A stretch of 64,000 bases of DNA from Nocardia vermiculata NBRC 100427 (lineage in GTDB: Bacteria; Actinomycetota; Actinomycetes; Mycobacteriales; Mycobacteriaceae), in the NCBI RefSeq assembly GCF_001613265.1, contig NZ_BDCA01000030.1:1-64000 (forward strand). Direction: 5' to 3'. The translations under genes and the position numbers were made by a program. Positions 51,954 through 60,757 of the stretch are shown here, piece by piece. Every line of letters starts with the position of its first letter. The first letter of the stretch is position 1. Under the pieces are notes generated by a model. That model worked only from the letters and a program-made list of their open reading frames with translations. It was not told where the DNA came from and searched no databases.

Positions 51954-51999
51954 CCTGCGGGGCGGCGCCCGTCGTCGCCGACCGGCACCGCCCCGCAGG
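51954..51999. terminator. Terminator of the synthase-peptide unit
   Basis: CCTGCGGGGCGG (51954) and CCGCCCCGCAGG (51988) are perfect 12-base complements around a 22-base loop. Confidence 0.8.
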
Positions 52000-52201
52000 C
52001 CGACACCTTCTCGGGGGTGAGCCGACCCCGCCCGCACGTCACACCACCGCCCAGGGCAGTGCGAGCCGGCCCCATCAGCAACCGGGCATCACCGACATCG
52101 ACGCCGGCATGTGCGCTGGCAGCTCGACTGCGGCAGCGATCCCCCGCCCATCAGGGCTACTGCCGCGGAGCCCGTGGGACATCGCGCGATCGAGGTGCCG
52201 G
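52000..52201. other. Gap between converging units
   Basis: The region lies between the synthase terminator and the end of the leftward arsR. I see no gene or further repeat. Confidence 0.4.
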
Positions 52202-52561
52202 TCAGCGGCAGCAGTTGGGATCCAGCACCACGCACAGCGCGGCGAGGGCGTCGCGTTTGGCGTGGTGAACCACGTTCATCCCGACGCGTTCGGAATCGAC
52301 CAGTCCCGCCTTGCGCAGCTGCGAAAGATGATGACTCACTGTCGATTCCGTGAGGCCTACCGTGGCGGCGAGGTCACCGCCGTTCTCACCGCTGTCCGGG
52401 CTGGTCAGCAGTAGCGACATCAACTTAACCCGCACCGGATCCGCGAGCGCCTTCAGACGCAGCGCGACCTCGAGGGCAGCGGTGTCATCGACCGGCCCCG
52501 CGGCCACCGGCGCGCAGCACACCGGCGCGGACATGTCGATCACGGGCAACGTCTTGGGCAT
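52202..52561 (-). CDS. arsR: ArsR-family arsenite-sensing repressor
   Basis: The 119-residue winged-helix protein (ATG 52561) has LAATVGLTESTVSHHLSQLR as its recognition helix. Cys pairs lie near both ends (VCCAPV and NCCR), a pattern reported for actinobacterial As(III) sensors of the C. glutamicum type. It is divergent from arsI across a palindromic region and should repress arsI-arsO. Confidence 0.85.
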   Translation of the reverse strand: MPKTLPVIDMSAPVCCAPVAAGPVDDTAALEVALRLKALADPVRVKLMSLLLTSPDSGENGGDLAATVGLTESTVSHHLSQLRKAGLVDSERVGMNVVHHAKRDALAALCVVLDPNCCR

Positions 52562-52583
52562 GACACCGATCCTACCTGCGGGA

Positions 52584-52640
52584 TTGACATATGTCGAAAA
52601 GGTGGCAGACTCAGTCTCGCCCACTTCTTCGATATATGTC
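52584..52640. promoter_or_regulatory. ArsR operator region between arsR and arsI
   Basis: TTGACATATGTCGAA (52584-52598) is palindromic and is repeated in inverted form as TTCGATATATGTC (52628-52640, one mismatch). These are typical ArsR-family binding sites, covering both divergent promoters. Confidence 0.7.
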
Positions 52641-52657
52641 TCACTATGGAGGTTCTC

Positions 52658-53191
52658 ATGTCCCGCGTGCAACTCGCCCTCAACGTCGACGACCTCGAGC
52701 AGGCGATCACCTTCTATTCCACGCTGTTCAACACACAGCCGGCCAAGCGTAAGCCCGGCTACGCCAACTTCGCCATCGCCGAGCCGCCGCTGAAGCTGGT
52801 CCTGCTCGAGAACACCGGCCAAGGCGGCACGATCAACCACCTCGGTGTCGAGGTCGAAACCTCCGAACAGGTTCACAGCGAGATCGCACGCCTGTCGGAG
52901 GCGGGGTTGTTCACCGAGGAGCAGATCGCGACCACGTGTTGTTTCGCCACCCAGGACAAGGTGTGGGTCACCGGTCCCAACGCCGAGAAGTGGGAGGTCT
53001 ACACCGTCCTCGCCGATACCGAGAACTTCGGCACCACACCGGAATTCGCCACCGATGACGCCGAGGCCGTGCAGGCGTGCTGCGGCACCGGCGGTAGCGC
53101 TGCCGCGCTGCCTCTGGCCGATGAGTCGGCGGCGTGCTGCACCCCCGCCGCGAAGGACAAGGCGGTCGCCGCAGGCGCGTCCTGCTGCTGA
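52658..53191 (+). CDS. arsI: ArsI/CadI-family glyoxalase-fold C-As lyase
   Basis: ATG 52658 (GGAGG upstream) gives a 177-residue VOC-fold protein. It has probable metal ligands in VQLALNV (Gln 5), His 61 and Glu 113, and the arsenic-binding pair Cys 94-Cys 95 (TTCCFATQDKVWV). The C-terminal 50 residues add three more CC pairs. ArsI cleaves methyl groups from trivalent organoarsenicals; the related CadI is metal-induced. It is divergent from arsR. Confidence 0.85.
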   Translation: MSRVQLALNVDDLEQAITFYSTLFNTQPAKRKPGYANFAIAEPPLKLVLLENTGQGGTINHLGVEVETSEQVHSEIARLSEAGLFTEEQIATTCCFATQDKVWVTGPNAEKWEVYTVLADTENFGTTPEFATDDAEAVQACCGTGGSAAALPLADESAACCTPAAKDKAVAAGASCC

Positions 53192-53259
53192 GGTTCGCCC
53201 GGGCGCGGCCGTTGTCGTCGGTGCGGCCGCGCAGCATCATCGACAACGAAAGAACGGTA

Positions 53260-54297
53260 GTGACAACTCGATACGACGCTCTCGTCATCGGCGGCGGCCA
53301 GTCCGGACTCGCCGCCACCCATCACCTGACGCGGCGCGGCCACACCGTTGCGGTGCTCGAGGCCGGCCCCGAGACGGTCGGGTCCTGGCCGCGCTACTAC
53401 GACAGCCTCACCCTGTTCTCCCCAGCCCGCTACAGCGGCCTTCCCGGCATGAGCTTCGGCGGCGCCCCGGACCGGTACCCGCATCGCGACGAGGTCGCCG
53501 ACTACCTACGCCGCTACGCCGCCCGCCTGGACGCCGACGTGCTGTGCGGTCGGCGCGTGGACACCGTCACCCACGACGGTGAAGCGTTCACCGCCCACAC
53601 TGGCGCCGGGGAGACCTTCACCGCGACGCGGCTGGTCGCGGCGACCGGTTCGTTCGACAACCCGCATCTTCCGGCGCTGCCGGGTGCCGACGGGTTCTCG
53701 GGGAAACTGTTACACGCCAGTGACTACCGGTCACCGGACGAGTTCGCCGGCCAACGGGTGATCGTGGTCGGGGCGGGCAATTCCGCAGTCCAGATCGCCA
53801 CCGAACTCGCCACCACCGCCCACGTCACACTGGCCACCCGGGCACCGGTGAAGTTCCTGCCCCAACGCCCGGGCGGGCGCGACGTGCACTTCTGGTTCCA
53901 GGTGACCGGATTCGACCGACTCCCGATCGGCGCCTACCTGAACACACCGCCAACGCAGCCGGTCCTCGACACCGGCCGCTACCGCACAGCGCTCGCCGCC
54001 AATCGACCCGACGCGGCGCCGATGTTTACCCGCCTCGACGGCGACAACGCGGTCTGGCCCGACGGCACCCGCACGAAGGTGGACGCGATCATCGCCGCGA
54101 CCGGATACCGGCCCCACCTGCCCTACCTCACCGACCTGCACGCCCTCACCGACACCGGGCAGCCCCGCCACCGCCGGGGCGTATCCACCACGGTCGCGAG
54201 GCTGGGGTATCTGGGCCTGGAATGGCAACGCACACCGGCATCGAACTCGCTACGCGGAGTCGGCCGCGACGCGAACTGGCTGGCCCGCCGCCTCTAG
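53260..54297 (+). CDS. arsO: ArsO-like FAD/NADP-dependent monooxygenase
   Basis: GTG 53260 gives a 345-residue flavoprotein with an N-terminal FAD-binding GGGQSGLA, the monooxygenase-like segment SWPRYYDSLTLFSPARY, a second dinucleotide fold VVGAGNSAVQIA and ATGYRPHLPYL. Such proteins are regularly called ArsO in arsenic operons and may oxidise arsenic or help reduce toxicity. It follows arsI with a 68-base gap. Confidence 0.85.
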   Translation: MTTRYDALVIGGGQSGLAATHHLTRRGHTVAVLEAGPETVGSWPRYYDSLTLFSPARYSGLPGMSFGGAPDRYPHRDEVADYLRRYAARLDADVLCGRRVDTVTHDGEAFTAHTGAGETFTATRLVAATGSFDNPHLPALPGADGFSGKLLHASDYRSPDEFAGQRVIVVGAGNSAVQIATELATTAHVTLATRAPVKFLPQRPGGRDVHFWFQVTGFDRLPIGAYLNTPPTQPVLDTGRYRTALAANRPDAAPMFTRLDGDNAVWPDGTRTKVDAIIAATGYRPHLPYLTDLHALTDTGQPRHRRGVSTTVARLGYLGLEWQRTPASNSLRGVGRDANWLARRL

Positions 54298-54339
54298 GGT
54301 CGGGTGGTGAGTGAATTCACCGGCTGTTCGCTTGCCTCG

Positions 54340-54363
54340 CGATATCGACAACAGTCAATATCG
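54340..54363. promoter_or_regulatory. ArsR operator ahead of the second arsR
   Basis: CGATATC (54340) and AATATCG (54357) form an inverted repeat just upstream of ATG 54368, fitting autoregulation by the ArsR protein encoded next. Confidence 0.65.
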
Positions 54364-54367
54364 ATGC

Positions 54368-54745
54368 ATGTCTAAACCAGAGGGACCGGAAGTGCTGACC
54401 GCGCCAGTCGGATGCGCACCCACAGAAACCGTCGGGCGCGCGTTGACCGGCGCGGAAGCAGCCGAGCTGGCGGTCATGTTCAAAGCCCTCGCCGACCCGG
54501 TCCGGCTGCGCGTGCTCTCGGCGATCGCCGCCCGCGCCGGCGGCGAAGCCTGCGTCTGCGACGTCTCCGACGGCCTCGACGTCACCCAGCCGACGATCTC
54601 GCACCACCTGAAGGTGCTGCGCGAGGCCGGGCTGGTCACCAGCGAACGCCGTGCCTCCTGGGTCTACTACCGCGTCGTGCCCGAAGCCCTGGAGAGGCTG
54701 TCGGCCGTGCTGGGCCGACACGCCGGATTGGAGGTGCTGGCGTGA
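54368..54745 (+). CDS. arsR: Second ArsR-family arsenite repressor
   Basis: The 125-residue protein has the metal-binding ACVCDV motif at the start of the DNA-binding fold and VTQPTISHHLKVLREAG as recognition helix. It differs from the arsR at 52202 in Cys positions (CxC in the helix region rather than terminal CC pairs). Its stop overlaps the acr3 GTG (GTGA), so the arsenite pump is translated with its regulator. Confidence 0.88.
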   Translation: MSKPEGPEVLTAPVGCAPTETVGRALTGAEAAELAVMFKALADPVRLRVLSAIAARAGGEACVCDVSDGLDVTQPTISHHLKVLREAGLVTSERRASWVYYRVVPEALERLSAVLGRHAGLEVLA

Positions 54746-55830
54746 CGACCACCGAACACGCGACCCGTCCCGCGGTGGTGGGCAAGCTGTCGACGCTGGA
54801 CCGGTTCCTGCCGGTATGGATCGGGGTCGCCATGGCCGCCGGTCTGCTGCTCGGGCGTCTGATCCCCGGCCTCGGCGACGGGCTCTCGGCGGTCGAGGTC
54901 GACGGGATCAGCCTGCCGATCGCGATCGGACTGCTGGTCATGATGTATCCGGTGCTGGCCAAGGTCCGCTACGACCGCCTCGATTCGGTCACCGGCGACC
55001 GCCGCCTGCTCATCGGCTCCCTCGTCCTGAACTGGCTGCTCGGGCCCGCGCTCATGTTCGCCCTCGCGTGGCTGCTGCTACCGGATCTGCCCGAGTACCG
55101 CACCGGCCTGATCATCGTCGGCCTCGCCAGATGCATTGCCATGGTGATCATCTGGAACGACCTCGCGTGCGGCGACCGCGAAGCCGCCGCCGTCCTGGTC
55201 GCGTTGAACTCGATCTTCCAGGTCGTCATGTTCGCCGTCCTCGGCTGGTTCTACCTCTCCGTCCTGCCCGGATGGCTCGGCCTCGAACAGACCACCATCG
55301 ACACCTCGCCGTGGCAGATCGCGAAATCGGTGCTGATCTTCCTCGGCATCCCCCTGGTCGCCGGATTCCTCACCCGCCGCCTCGGCGAGCGCGCCCGCGG
55401 CCGGGACTGGTACGAGTCGAAACTGATTCCGCGGATCGGGCCCTGGGCGCTGTACGGGTTGCTGTTCACGATCGTGATCCTGTTCGCCCTGCAAGGCCAC
55501 CAGATCACCTCGCGGCCTTGGGATGTCGTACGGATCGCGGTACCGCTGCTCGCGTATTTCGCGATCATGTGGGGAGGCGGTTACCTCTACGGCCGCCTGG
55601 TCGGCCTCGGCTACGAACGCACCACCACGCTGGCGTTCACGGCTGCGGGCAACAACTTCGAACTCGCCATCGCCGTCGCGATCGCCACCTACGGCGCCAC
55701 CTCCGGCCAAGCCCTCGCCGGCGTCGTCGGCCCACTGATCGAAGTCCCCGTCCTCGTCGGCCTGGTCTATGTCTCCCTCGCCCTGCGTAGCCGATTCCCC
55801 CACACCGCCTCAGCGGAGGTGGCTCGGTGA
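54742..55830 (+). CDS. acr3: Acr3-type arsenite exporter
   Basis: The 362-residue protein has about ten membrane helices and the Acr3 signature LARCIAMVIIWNDLACGD, containing the essential Cys. It also has the region AAGNNFELAIAVAIA in a late helix. It expels As(III) using membrane potential. It is coupled to arsR upstream and to arsC downstream (ATGA-like overlap). Confidence 0.93.
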   Translation: MTTTEHATRPAVVGKLSTLDRFLPVWIGVAMAAGLLLGRLIPGLGDGLSAVEVDGISLPIAIGLLVMMYPVLAKVRYDRLDSVTGDRRLLIGSLVLNWLLGPALMFALAWLLLPDLPEYRTGLIIVGLARCIAMVIIWNDLACGDREAAAVLVALNSIFQVVMFAVLGWFYLSVLPGWLGLEQTTIDTSPWQIAKSVLIFLGIPLVAGFLTRRLGERARGRDWYESKLIPRIGPWALYGLLFTIVILFALQGHQITSRPWDVVRIAVPLLAYFAIMWGGGYLYGRLVGLGYERTTTLAFTAAGNNFELAIAVAIATYGATSGQALAGVVGPLIEVPVLVGLVYVSLALRSRFPHTASAEVAR

Positions 55831-56261
55831 CCGCGACACCGTCGGTGTTGTTCGTGTGCGTCAAAAACAGCGGCAAATCACAGATGGCGGCCGCGCTCAT
55901 GCGCCACCACGCCGAAGGCGAGATCCAAGTGCACTCGGCCGGCACCCAGCCCGGCGACACCCTCAACGCGTTGTCGGTGCGAACGCTCGCCGAGGACGGT
56001 ATCGAGGTCGGTGACGAACATCCGAAACCCATCGACCCAGCTCTGGCGGCCAGCGTGGACGTGATCGTGGTCGTCGGCCGCCAAGCCCGTCTCGATCCCC
56101 CACCGGGGCCACGAATGCTCGTGTGGGACACCGATGAGCCCTCCGAACGCGGCATCGACGACATCGAGCGGATGCGCCTGATCCGCGAGGACCTCGCGAC
56201 CCGCGTCCACGCCCTCCGTCACGAGCTCACCCGCGACCAACCACCTCGGAGCACCCCATGA
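55827..56261 (+). CDS. arsC: LMW-phosphatase-fold arsenate reductase
   Basis: The 144-residue protein starts at GTG 55827 overlapping acr3. It has the phosphate loop CVKNSGKS (Cys 11), an RTLAEDGIEVGDEHPKPI helix-turn and a WDTDEPSE loop carrying the acid/base Asp. It is a low-molecular-weight phosphatase-type arsenate reductase. In actinobacteria such enzymes use mycothiol or thioredoxin. Confidence 0.88.
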   Translation: MTATPSVLFVCVKNSGKSQMAAALMRHHAEGEIQVHSAGTQPGDTLNALSVRTLAEDGIEVGDEHPKPIDPALAASVDVIVVVGRQARLDPPPGPRMLVWDTDEPSERGIDDIERMRLIREDLATRVHALRHELTRDQPPRSTP

Positions 56262-56950
56262 CCACACCGGCCCCCGCCGCCAGAACCGCCGCGACGATCG
56301 ATCAAGTGACCGCGTTGGCCGCGGCCGCCGACCACCTGCACCGCGAGTTCGCCGACACCTTCACCACAGTGGTGATCGACCGGTTCCTGCACTCGTCCTA
56401 CGACGAACTCGCCGCCCGCGCCACCGTCGTCAACTACCTACCGCTGCTGGCCGAACGCTTCGCCCGCCAACGCCTTCGGGCTCTGGCCAAACTCGAAGGC
56501 CACCCCGGCACCGGAACCCCCGCCGTGCTGTTCCTGTGCACACACAACGCCGCACGCTCACAGATGGCCCTCGGATTCTTCACCCACTTCGCCGGCCACC
56601 GCGCCACGGGCTGGTCCGGCGGAACCACACCGATCGACCGCATCGAGCCCGCCGTCATCGACGCGATGGCCGAGGCCGGTATCGACATCACCGGGGAATT
56701 CCCCAAACCCTGGACCGAGGAAATCGTGCGCGCCGCCGACGTGGTGATCAGCATGGGCTGCGGCGACGCCTGCCCCACCGTCTCCGGCGGCCGCTGCGAG
56801 GAATGGGACCTACCCGACCCCACCGGCGCCGACCCCGCCACCGTCCGCGAGATCCGCGACGACATCGAAGAACGCGTCCGCGCCCTCGTAGCCGACCTTG
56901 ACGGCATATGGGGTCCAGTGACGCGAAAAGTCGCGCTTAGCGGTATCTGA
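56258..56950 (+). CDS. arsC: Arsenate-mycothiol transferase-like protein with altered C-terminus
   Basis: The 230-residue protein has an N-terminal three-helix domain (about residues 1-80) and a phosphatase-like domain with LFLCTHNAARSQMALG (Cys 94) and MGCGDACPTVSG. This matches arsenate-mycothiol transferases. From codon 218 on (GPVTRKVALSGI) the sequence is the left inverted repeat of the adjacent Tn3 element, so the native end was replaced. The catalytic domain is complete. Confidence 0.85.
   Translation: MTTPAPAARTAATIDQVTALAAAADHLHREFADTFTTVVIDRFLHSSYDELAARATVVNYLPLLAERFARQRLRALAKLEGHPGTGTPAVLFLCTHNAARSQMALGFFTHFAGHRATGWSGGTTPIDRIEPAVIDAMAEAGIDITGEFPKPWTEEIVRAADVVISMGCGDACPTVSGGRCEEWDLPDPTGADPATVREIRDDIEERVRALVADLDGIWGPVTRKVALSGI
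56910..56947 (+). repeat. Left terminal repeat of the mercury Tn3 element
   Basis: GGGGTCCAGTGACGCGAAAA followed by GTCGCGCTTAGCGG has the GGGG start and inner TTAG-type end of Tn3-family repeats. It faces the tnpA at 57048. No complementary right end occurs before 64000, so the element continues past the window. Confidence 0.75.
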
Positions 56951-57047
56951 GCTGGTCGGGGGGCGTGTGGCTGACGGATTTGCGGTGTGGCCAAGTCACC
57001 GATGCGGTGACTCCGCTGTTCGGATTTTCGGTTGATTCGATCGAAAT

Positions 57048-60000
57048 GTGAGCGTTGTTGTGCCGCTGGTGGTTTCATGTGCGGCTGTGCGTGATGAGGG
57101 CGCCGTGGAGTACGGCCGGTTCGGTGTGCTGTCGCGGATGGATTTGGAGCGGTTCTTCTACCTCGATGACGAGGACCGCAAGTTGATCTCCGAGCGCCGC
57201 CGCGACAGCAACCGCCTGGGCTTCGCCCTTCAGCTGGTCAGCGTGCGCTATTTGGGCCTGTTCTTGCCGGATCCGCTCGACGTCCCGGCCGAGGTGGTCG
57301 AGTACGTGGCCGAGCAGTTGGAGATCGCCGATCCGGCGTGTGTGAAGTCCTACACCGAGCGCCGCCAGACCCGCTACGACCATCAGGACGAGATCGTGCG
57401 CGCCTACGGGTTGACCCCGTTCGCGCAGGTCGAGGCCGAGTTGGCGGCGTGGGTCGCCGATCAGGCGTGGATGACAGGTGACGGCCCGAAAGCGCTCACG
57501 GCGGGGGCGGTGCGCTGGCTGCGGGAACGCGCGGCGCTGCTGCCGGGTGTCACGACCCTGGATCGTTTGGTCTCCGAGGGAAAGCAGTCCGCCGATGCGC
57601 GGTTGTGGACGCATCTGGCCGGTCAGCTCACCGGCCGGGAAGCGGGAATCTTATTGGGGCTGCTGGATACTCGCGAGGAGGGCCGCCGGAAGGTGGTCGA
57701 GTTGGAGCGGCTGCGCAAGGGCGTGTTCACGCCGTCGGTGACGGGAATGAAGCACGCGCTGGCGCGGGTGCGCGACCTGAACGCGGTGGTCCCGGAATCG
57801 GTGGACATCGCCGCGGTGCCGCCGCGCCGGTTGATCGCCCTGGCCGCGCACGGCATCACCGGCAAGACCTCGCATCTGCGGCGCATGAAATCCCAGCGCG
57901 AACGGCTGCTGGCGCTGCTGTGTGCGACGGCATTCACGTTGCGCGCCAAGGCGGTCGACGACGTCCTCGAACTGTTCGACCTGCTGATGGTCACCGACCT
58001 GATGGCGAAGGCCGAACGCCAGTCCAAGGACGAGAAGCTACGGCGATACCCACGGGTGACCCGCAACGCGGGAAAGCTGGCGCGGGCGGTGCGGGTACTG
58101 CTGGAGATGAGCGAGACTGAGCCGGAGCTGTCGCTCGCGCTGGTGTGGGATCTGATCGAGAACACCGTGTCGAAGGCGGAGCTGCGCGCCGCCCTGGCGG
58201 CGATCGACGAGCTGGTGCCGCAAGCGGATCCGGAGTTCGACGAACAGCGTCTCGAGGAGCTGGCGGGCCGGTTCGCCACGGTGCGGTCGTTCCTGCCGGC
58301 GATGATGCGCACCGTCGACTTCGGTGCCACCGGCGACGCGAAACCCGTGCTCAAGGCCATGCACACCCTCGCTGACCTGATATCCCCGCAGCGGGGGCGC
58401 GGGGGGTTGCCCGCGCGCTGGCTCGATGCCCGCCGCGTCGATCACGACCTGGTGGGTGGTGGCTGGCAGCGCCTGGTCTACCCGGCCGAGCGGCCGGCCG
58501 AGACGGTCGATCGGGCCGCGTATACGTTGTGCGTCTTGGAGCAGTTTCATCGGCATTTGAAGTACCGCAACATCTTCGCCGAGGACTCCTCGAAGTGGCG
58601 TGACCCGCGGGCGCATCTGCTGTCGGGAATGGCGTGGGAGTCCGCCCGCGATTCGGGCATGAACGCCCTCGGTCTGCCGAGTAGTCCGCGCGAGATGCTG
58701 GGTGAGCTCGCGCAGAGTGTGGACGGTGCTTATCGGGAGCTGGCGGCCCGGCTCGGCGACGATATCCCGGCCTCGGTGGATGAGGACGGCAAGTTGCATG
58801 TCGCGGCGTTGTCCGCGATGCCGGACCCGCCGTCGCTGACTGATCTGCGGCGGCGCACCGCGGCGATGATGCCGCGAGTGGACCTGCCGGAGTTGGTGCT
58901 GGAGGTGATGTCGTGGCTTCCGGAGTTCGCCGAATCCTTTACTCACGTCGCCGGCACCAGCGCCCGCGTCGCCGATCTCGGGGTGTCCGTCGCCGCGGTG
59001 CTGTGTTCGCAGGCGATGAATGTGGGTCTGGCACCGGTTGTTTCGCCCGGCGCCGATGCGTTGACCCGGGACCGGCTGCGCCACGTCGACCAGCATTACA
59101 TTCGCGCCGAGACCATGGCCGTGGCCAATACGGTGCTGGTCAACGCCCAAGCGGGCGTGCCGGTGGCGCAGCTGTGGGGCGGCGGGTGTGTCGCCAGTGT
59201 GGACGGGATGCGGTTCGTCGTGCCCGTCCGGTCGATCCACGCCCGCCCGAACCGGAAGTACTACGGGCCGAAAAAGGGCTCTACCTGGCTGAACATGCTC
59301 AACGACCAGGCCGCCGGACTGAACGCGATGGTGGTATCCGGTACTCCGCGCGACTCGCTCAACGCCGTCGATGTGATCTTGCGCCAACCGGCGGGCAGCA
59401 AGGTGCCCGAGGACATCATCACCGATTCCGGATCGTATTCCGACATCGTCTTCGGCATCCTGCATCTGCTGGACCGCAAGTACCGGCCGCAGCTGAAGAA
59501 TCTGCCCGATCACCGGTTGTGGCGCATCGACCCGGCTGCCGACTACGGGCCCCTGGACAAGGCGGCGCGCGGGCGGATCGACCTGGACAAGATCAGCGAG
59601 CATTGGGAGGACATGTGCCGGGTCGCGGTGTCCATGCATCGCGGCGAGGTCTCCGGGCACGAGGTCACCCGGATGATCTCCCGCGACGGCAACCCCACCA
59701 GTCTGGGGCAGGCCATCGCCCACTATGGCCGCATCTTCAAGACCCTGCACATTCTGCGAATGGCCGACGACGAACCGTACCGGCGCGAGGCCAAGGCCCA
59801 GGCCAACCTCCAAGAAGGACGGCATGACCTGGGGCGCACCGTGTTTCACGGCAAGAAGGGTGAGATCACCCGCGCCTACCTCGACGGCATGGAAGACCAG
59901 CTCTCCGCGCTGGGCCTGATCCTCAACTGCATCGTGCTGTGGAATTCGGTGTACCTCGATCGCGCCCTGGATGAGCTACGCGCCCAGGACTACCCGGTCA

Positions 60001-60140
60001 GAGACGCCGACGCCGCCCGGTTGTCGGCGTTCATCCGCAAACACATCCGCCTGGAAGGCCATTACAGCTTCCATCTGCCCGACCTCGGCGACCGCCACCG
60101 GCCGTTGCGCGACCCCGACGCCCCCGACGAGGACGACTGA
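57048..60140 (+). CDS. tnpA: Second Tn3-family transposase
   Basis: The 1030-residue product (GTG 57048; a start nearer 57087 is possible) has the DUF4158 N-terminus with ERFFYLDDEDRKLI and RLGFALQLVSVRYL. Its catalytic half contains IITDSGSYSDIVFG (Asp about residue 793) and NCIVLWNSVYLDRAL near the end. It belongs to a different subgroup from the 10931 transposase, as the two share little beyond family motifs. It should mobilise the mercury element. Confidence 0.92.
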   Translation: MSVVVPLVVSCAAVRDEGAVEYGRFGVLSRMDLERFFYLDDEDRKLISERRRDSNRLGFALQLVSVRYLGLFLPDPLDVPAEVVEYVAEQLEIADPACVKSYTERRQTRYDHQDEIVRAYGLTPFAQVEAELAAWVADQAWMTGDGPKALTAGAVRWLRERAALLPGVTTLDRLVSEGKQSADARLWTHLAGQLTGREAGILLGLLDTREEGRRKVVELERLRKGVFTPSVTGMKHALARVRDLNAVVPESVDIAAVPPRRLIALAAHGITGKTSHLRRMKSQRERLLALLCATAFTLRAKAVDDVLELFDLLMVTDLMAKAERQSKDEKLRRYPRVTRNAGKLARAVRVLLEMSETEPELSLALVWDLIENTVSKAELRAALAAIDELVPQADPEFDEQRLEELAGRFATVRSFLPAMMRTVDFGATGDAKPVLKAMHTLADLISPQRGRGGLPARWLDARRVDHDLVGGGWQRLVYPAERPAETVDRAAYTLCVLEQFHRHLKYRNIFAEDSSKWRDPRAHLLSGMAWESARDSGMNALGLPSSPREMLGELAQSVDGAYRELAARLGDDIPASVDEDGKLHVAALSAMPDPPSLTDLRRRTAAMMPRVDLPELVLEVMSWLPEFAESFTHVAGTSARVADLGVSVAAVLCSQAMNVGLAPVVSPGADALTRDRLRHVDQHYIRAETMAVANTVLVNAQAGVPVAQLWGGGCVASVDGMRFVVPVRSIHARPNRKYYGPKKGSTWLNMLNDQAAGLNAMVVSGTPRDSLNAVDVILRQPAGSKVPEDIITDSGSYSDIVFGILHLLDRKYRPQLKNLPDHRLWRIDPAADYGPLDKAARGRIDLDKISEHWEDMCRVAVSMHRGEVSGHEVTRMISRDGNPTSLGQAIAHYGRIFKTLHILRMADDEPYRREAKAQANLQEGRHDLGRTVFHGKKGEITRAYLDGMEDQLSALGLILNCIVLWNSVYLDRALDELRAQDYPVRDADAARLSAFIRKHIRLEGHYSFHLPDLGDRHRPLRDPDAPDEDD

Positions 60141-60162
60141 GCGGGGTGACCGCAGGCGCGGG

Positions 60163-60698
60163 TCAGCAGGTGCAGGCGGGTGGGGTGTCGCCGGTGAGCA
60201 GTTGCTGGGCGAGCGGGCGGCCCAGGGCGAAGGCGTCGGCGACCGGCAGGACGGTCGCGCCCGGGTGCACGTCGAGCCACCCCTGGGCGGCGTCGGCGCT
60301 GGCGAAGAAGTGGACCTGGTTGCAGAACGCGGTGCGGATGGAGGCGGGGGCGTTAGGGGCGACGACCGAGACGACGGCGGTGGCCGGGTCGACGCTGGTG
60401 ACCCGGTCGGGTTCGACGGTGACCCGGACCGGGGTTGCGGTGGCGTGGCACGGGGAGGTGACCTGGGCGGGTTGTCCGAGGACGGCGGGGAAGATCAGGG
60501 TGTCGAGTCGGGCATGTCCGCCAACGCCTGGCGGATCTCCTCGGTGCTGCGGCCGGTCGCGGTGGCGAGCTGGTCGACGGTGACCGGCTCGCCGCCGGCG
60601 AGCAGCCGCAGCAGCGTCGGCCACAACCACGGCTGGGTATGGGGTGTGGTGAGGGTGTCGCTGAGGCGGTCGGCGAGTTGCTGGGTGGGGCTGTGCAT
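60163..60698 (-). pseudogene. merB: Organomercurial lyase gene with an internal deletion
   Basis: From ATG 60698 (AAGGAG upstream) the frame gives the MerB N-terminal winged helix (LLRLLAGGEPVTVDQLATAT) and stops at 60495 after ALADMPDSTP. In another frame the C-terminal domain resumes directly with LDTLIFPAVLGQPAQ and RTAFCNQVHFFASADAAQGW. The stretch that normally carries about 35 residues, including the first active-site Cys (Cys96 in E. coli numbering), is missing. The later Asp and Cys remain. Organomercury cleavage should be lost. Confidence 0.8.
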
Positions 60699-60757
60699 GA
60701 GTCGGGGCTCCTTGTTTGGGGTCGCTGTGACGGTAGGGTCTGTCCCCGGGGTGAGGG

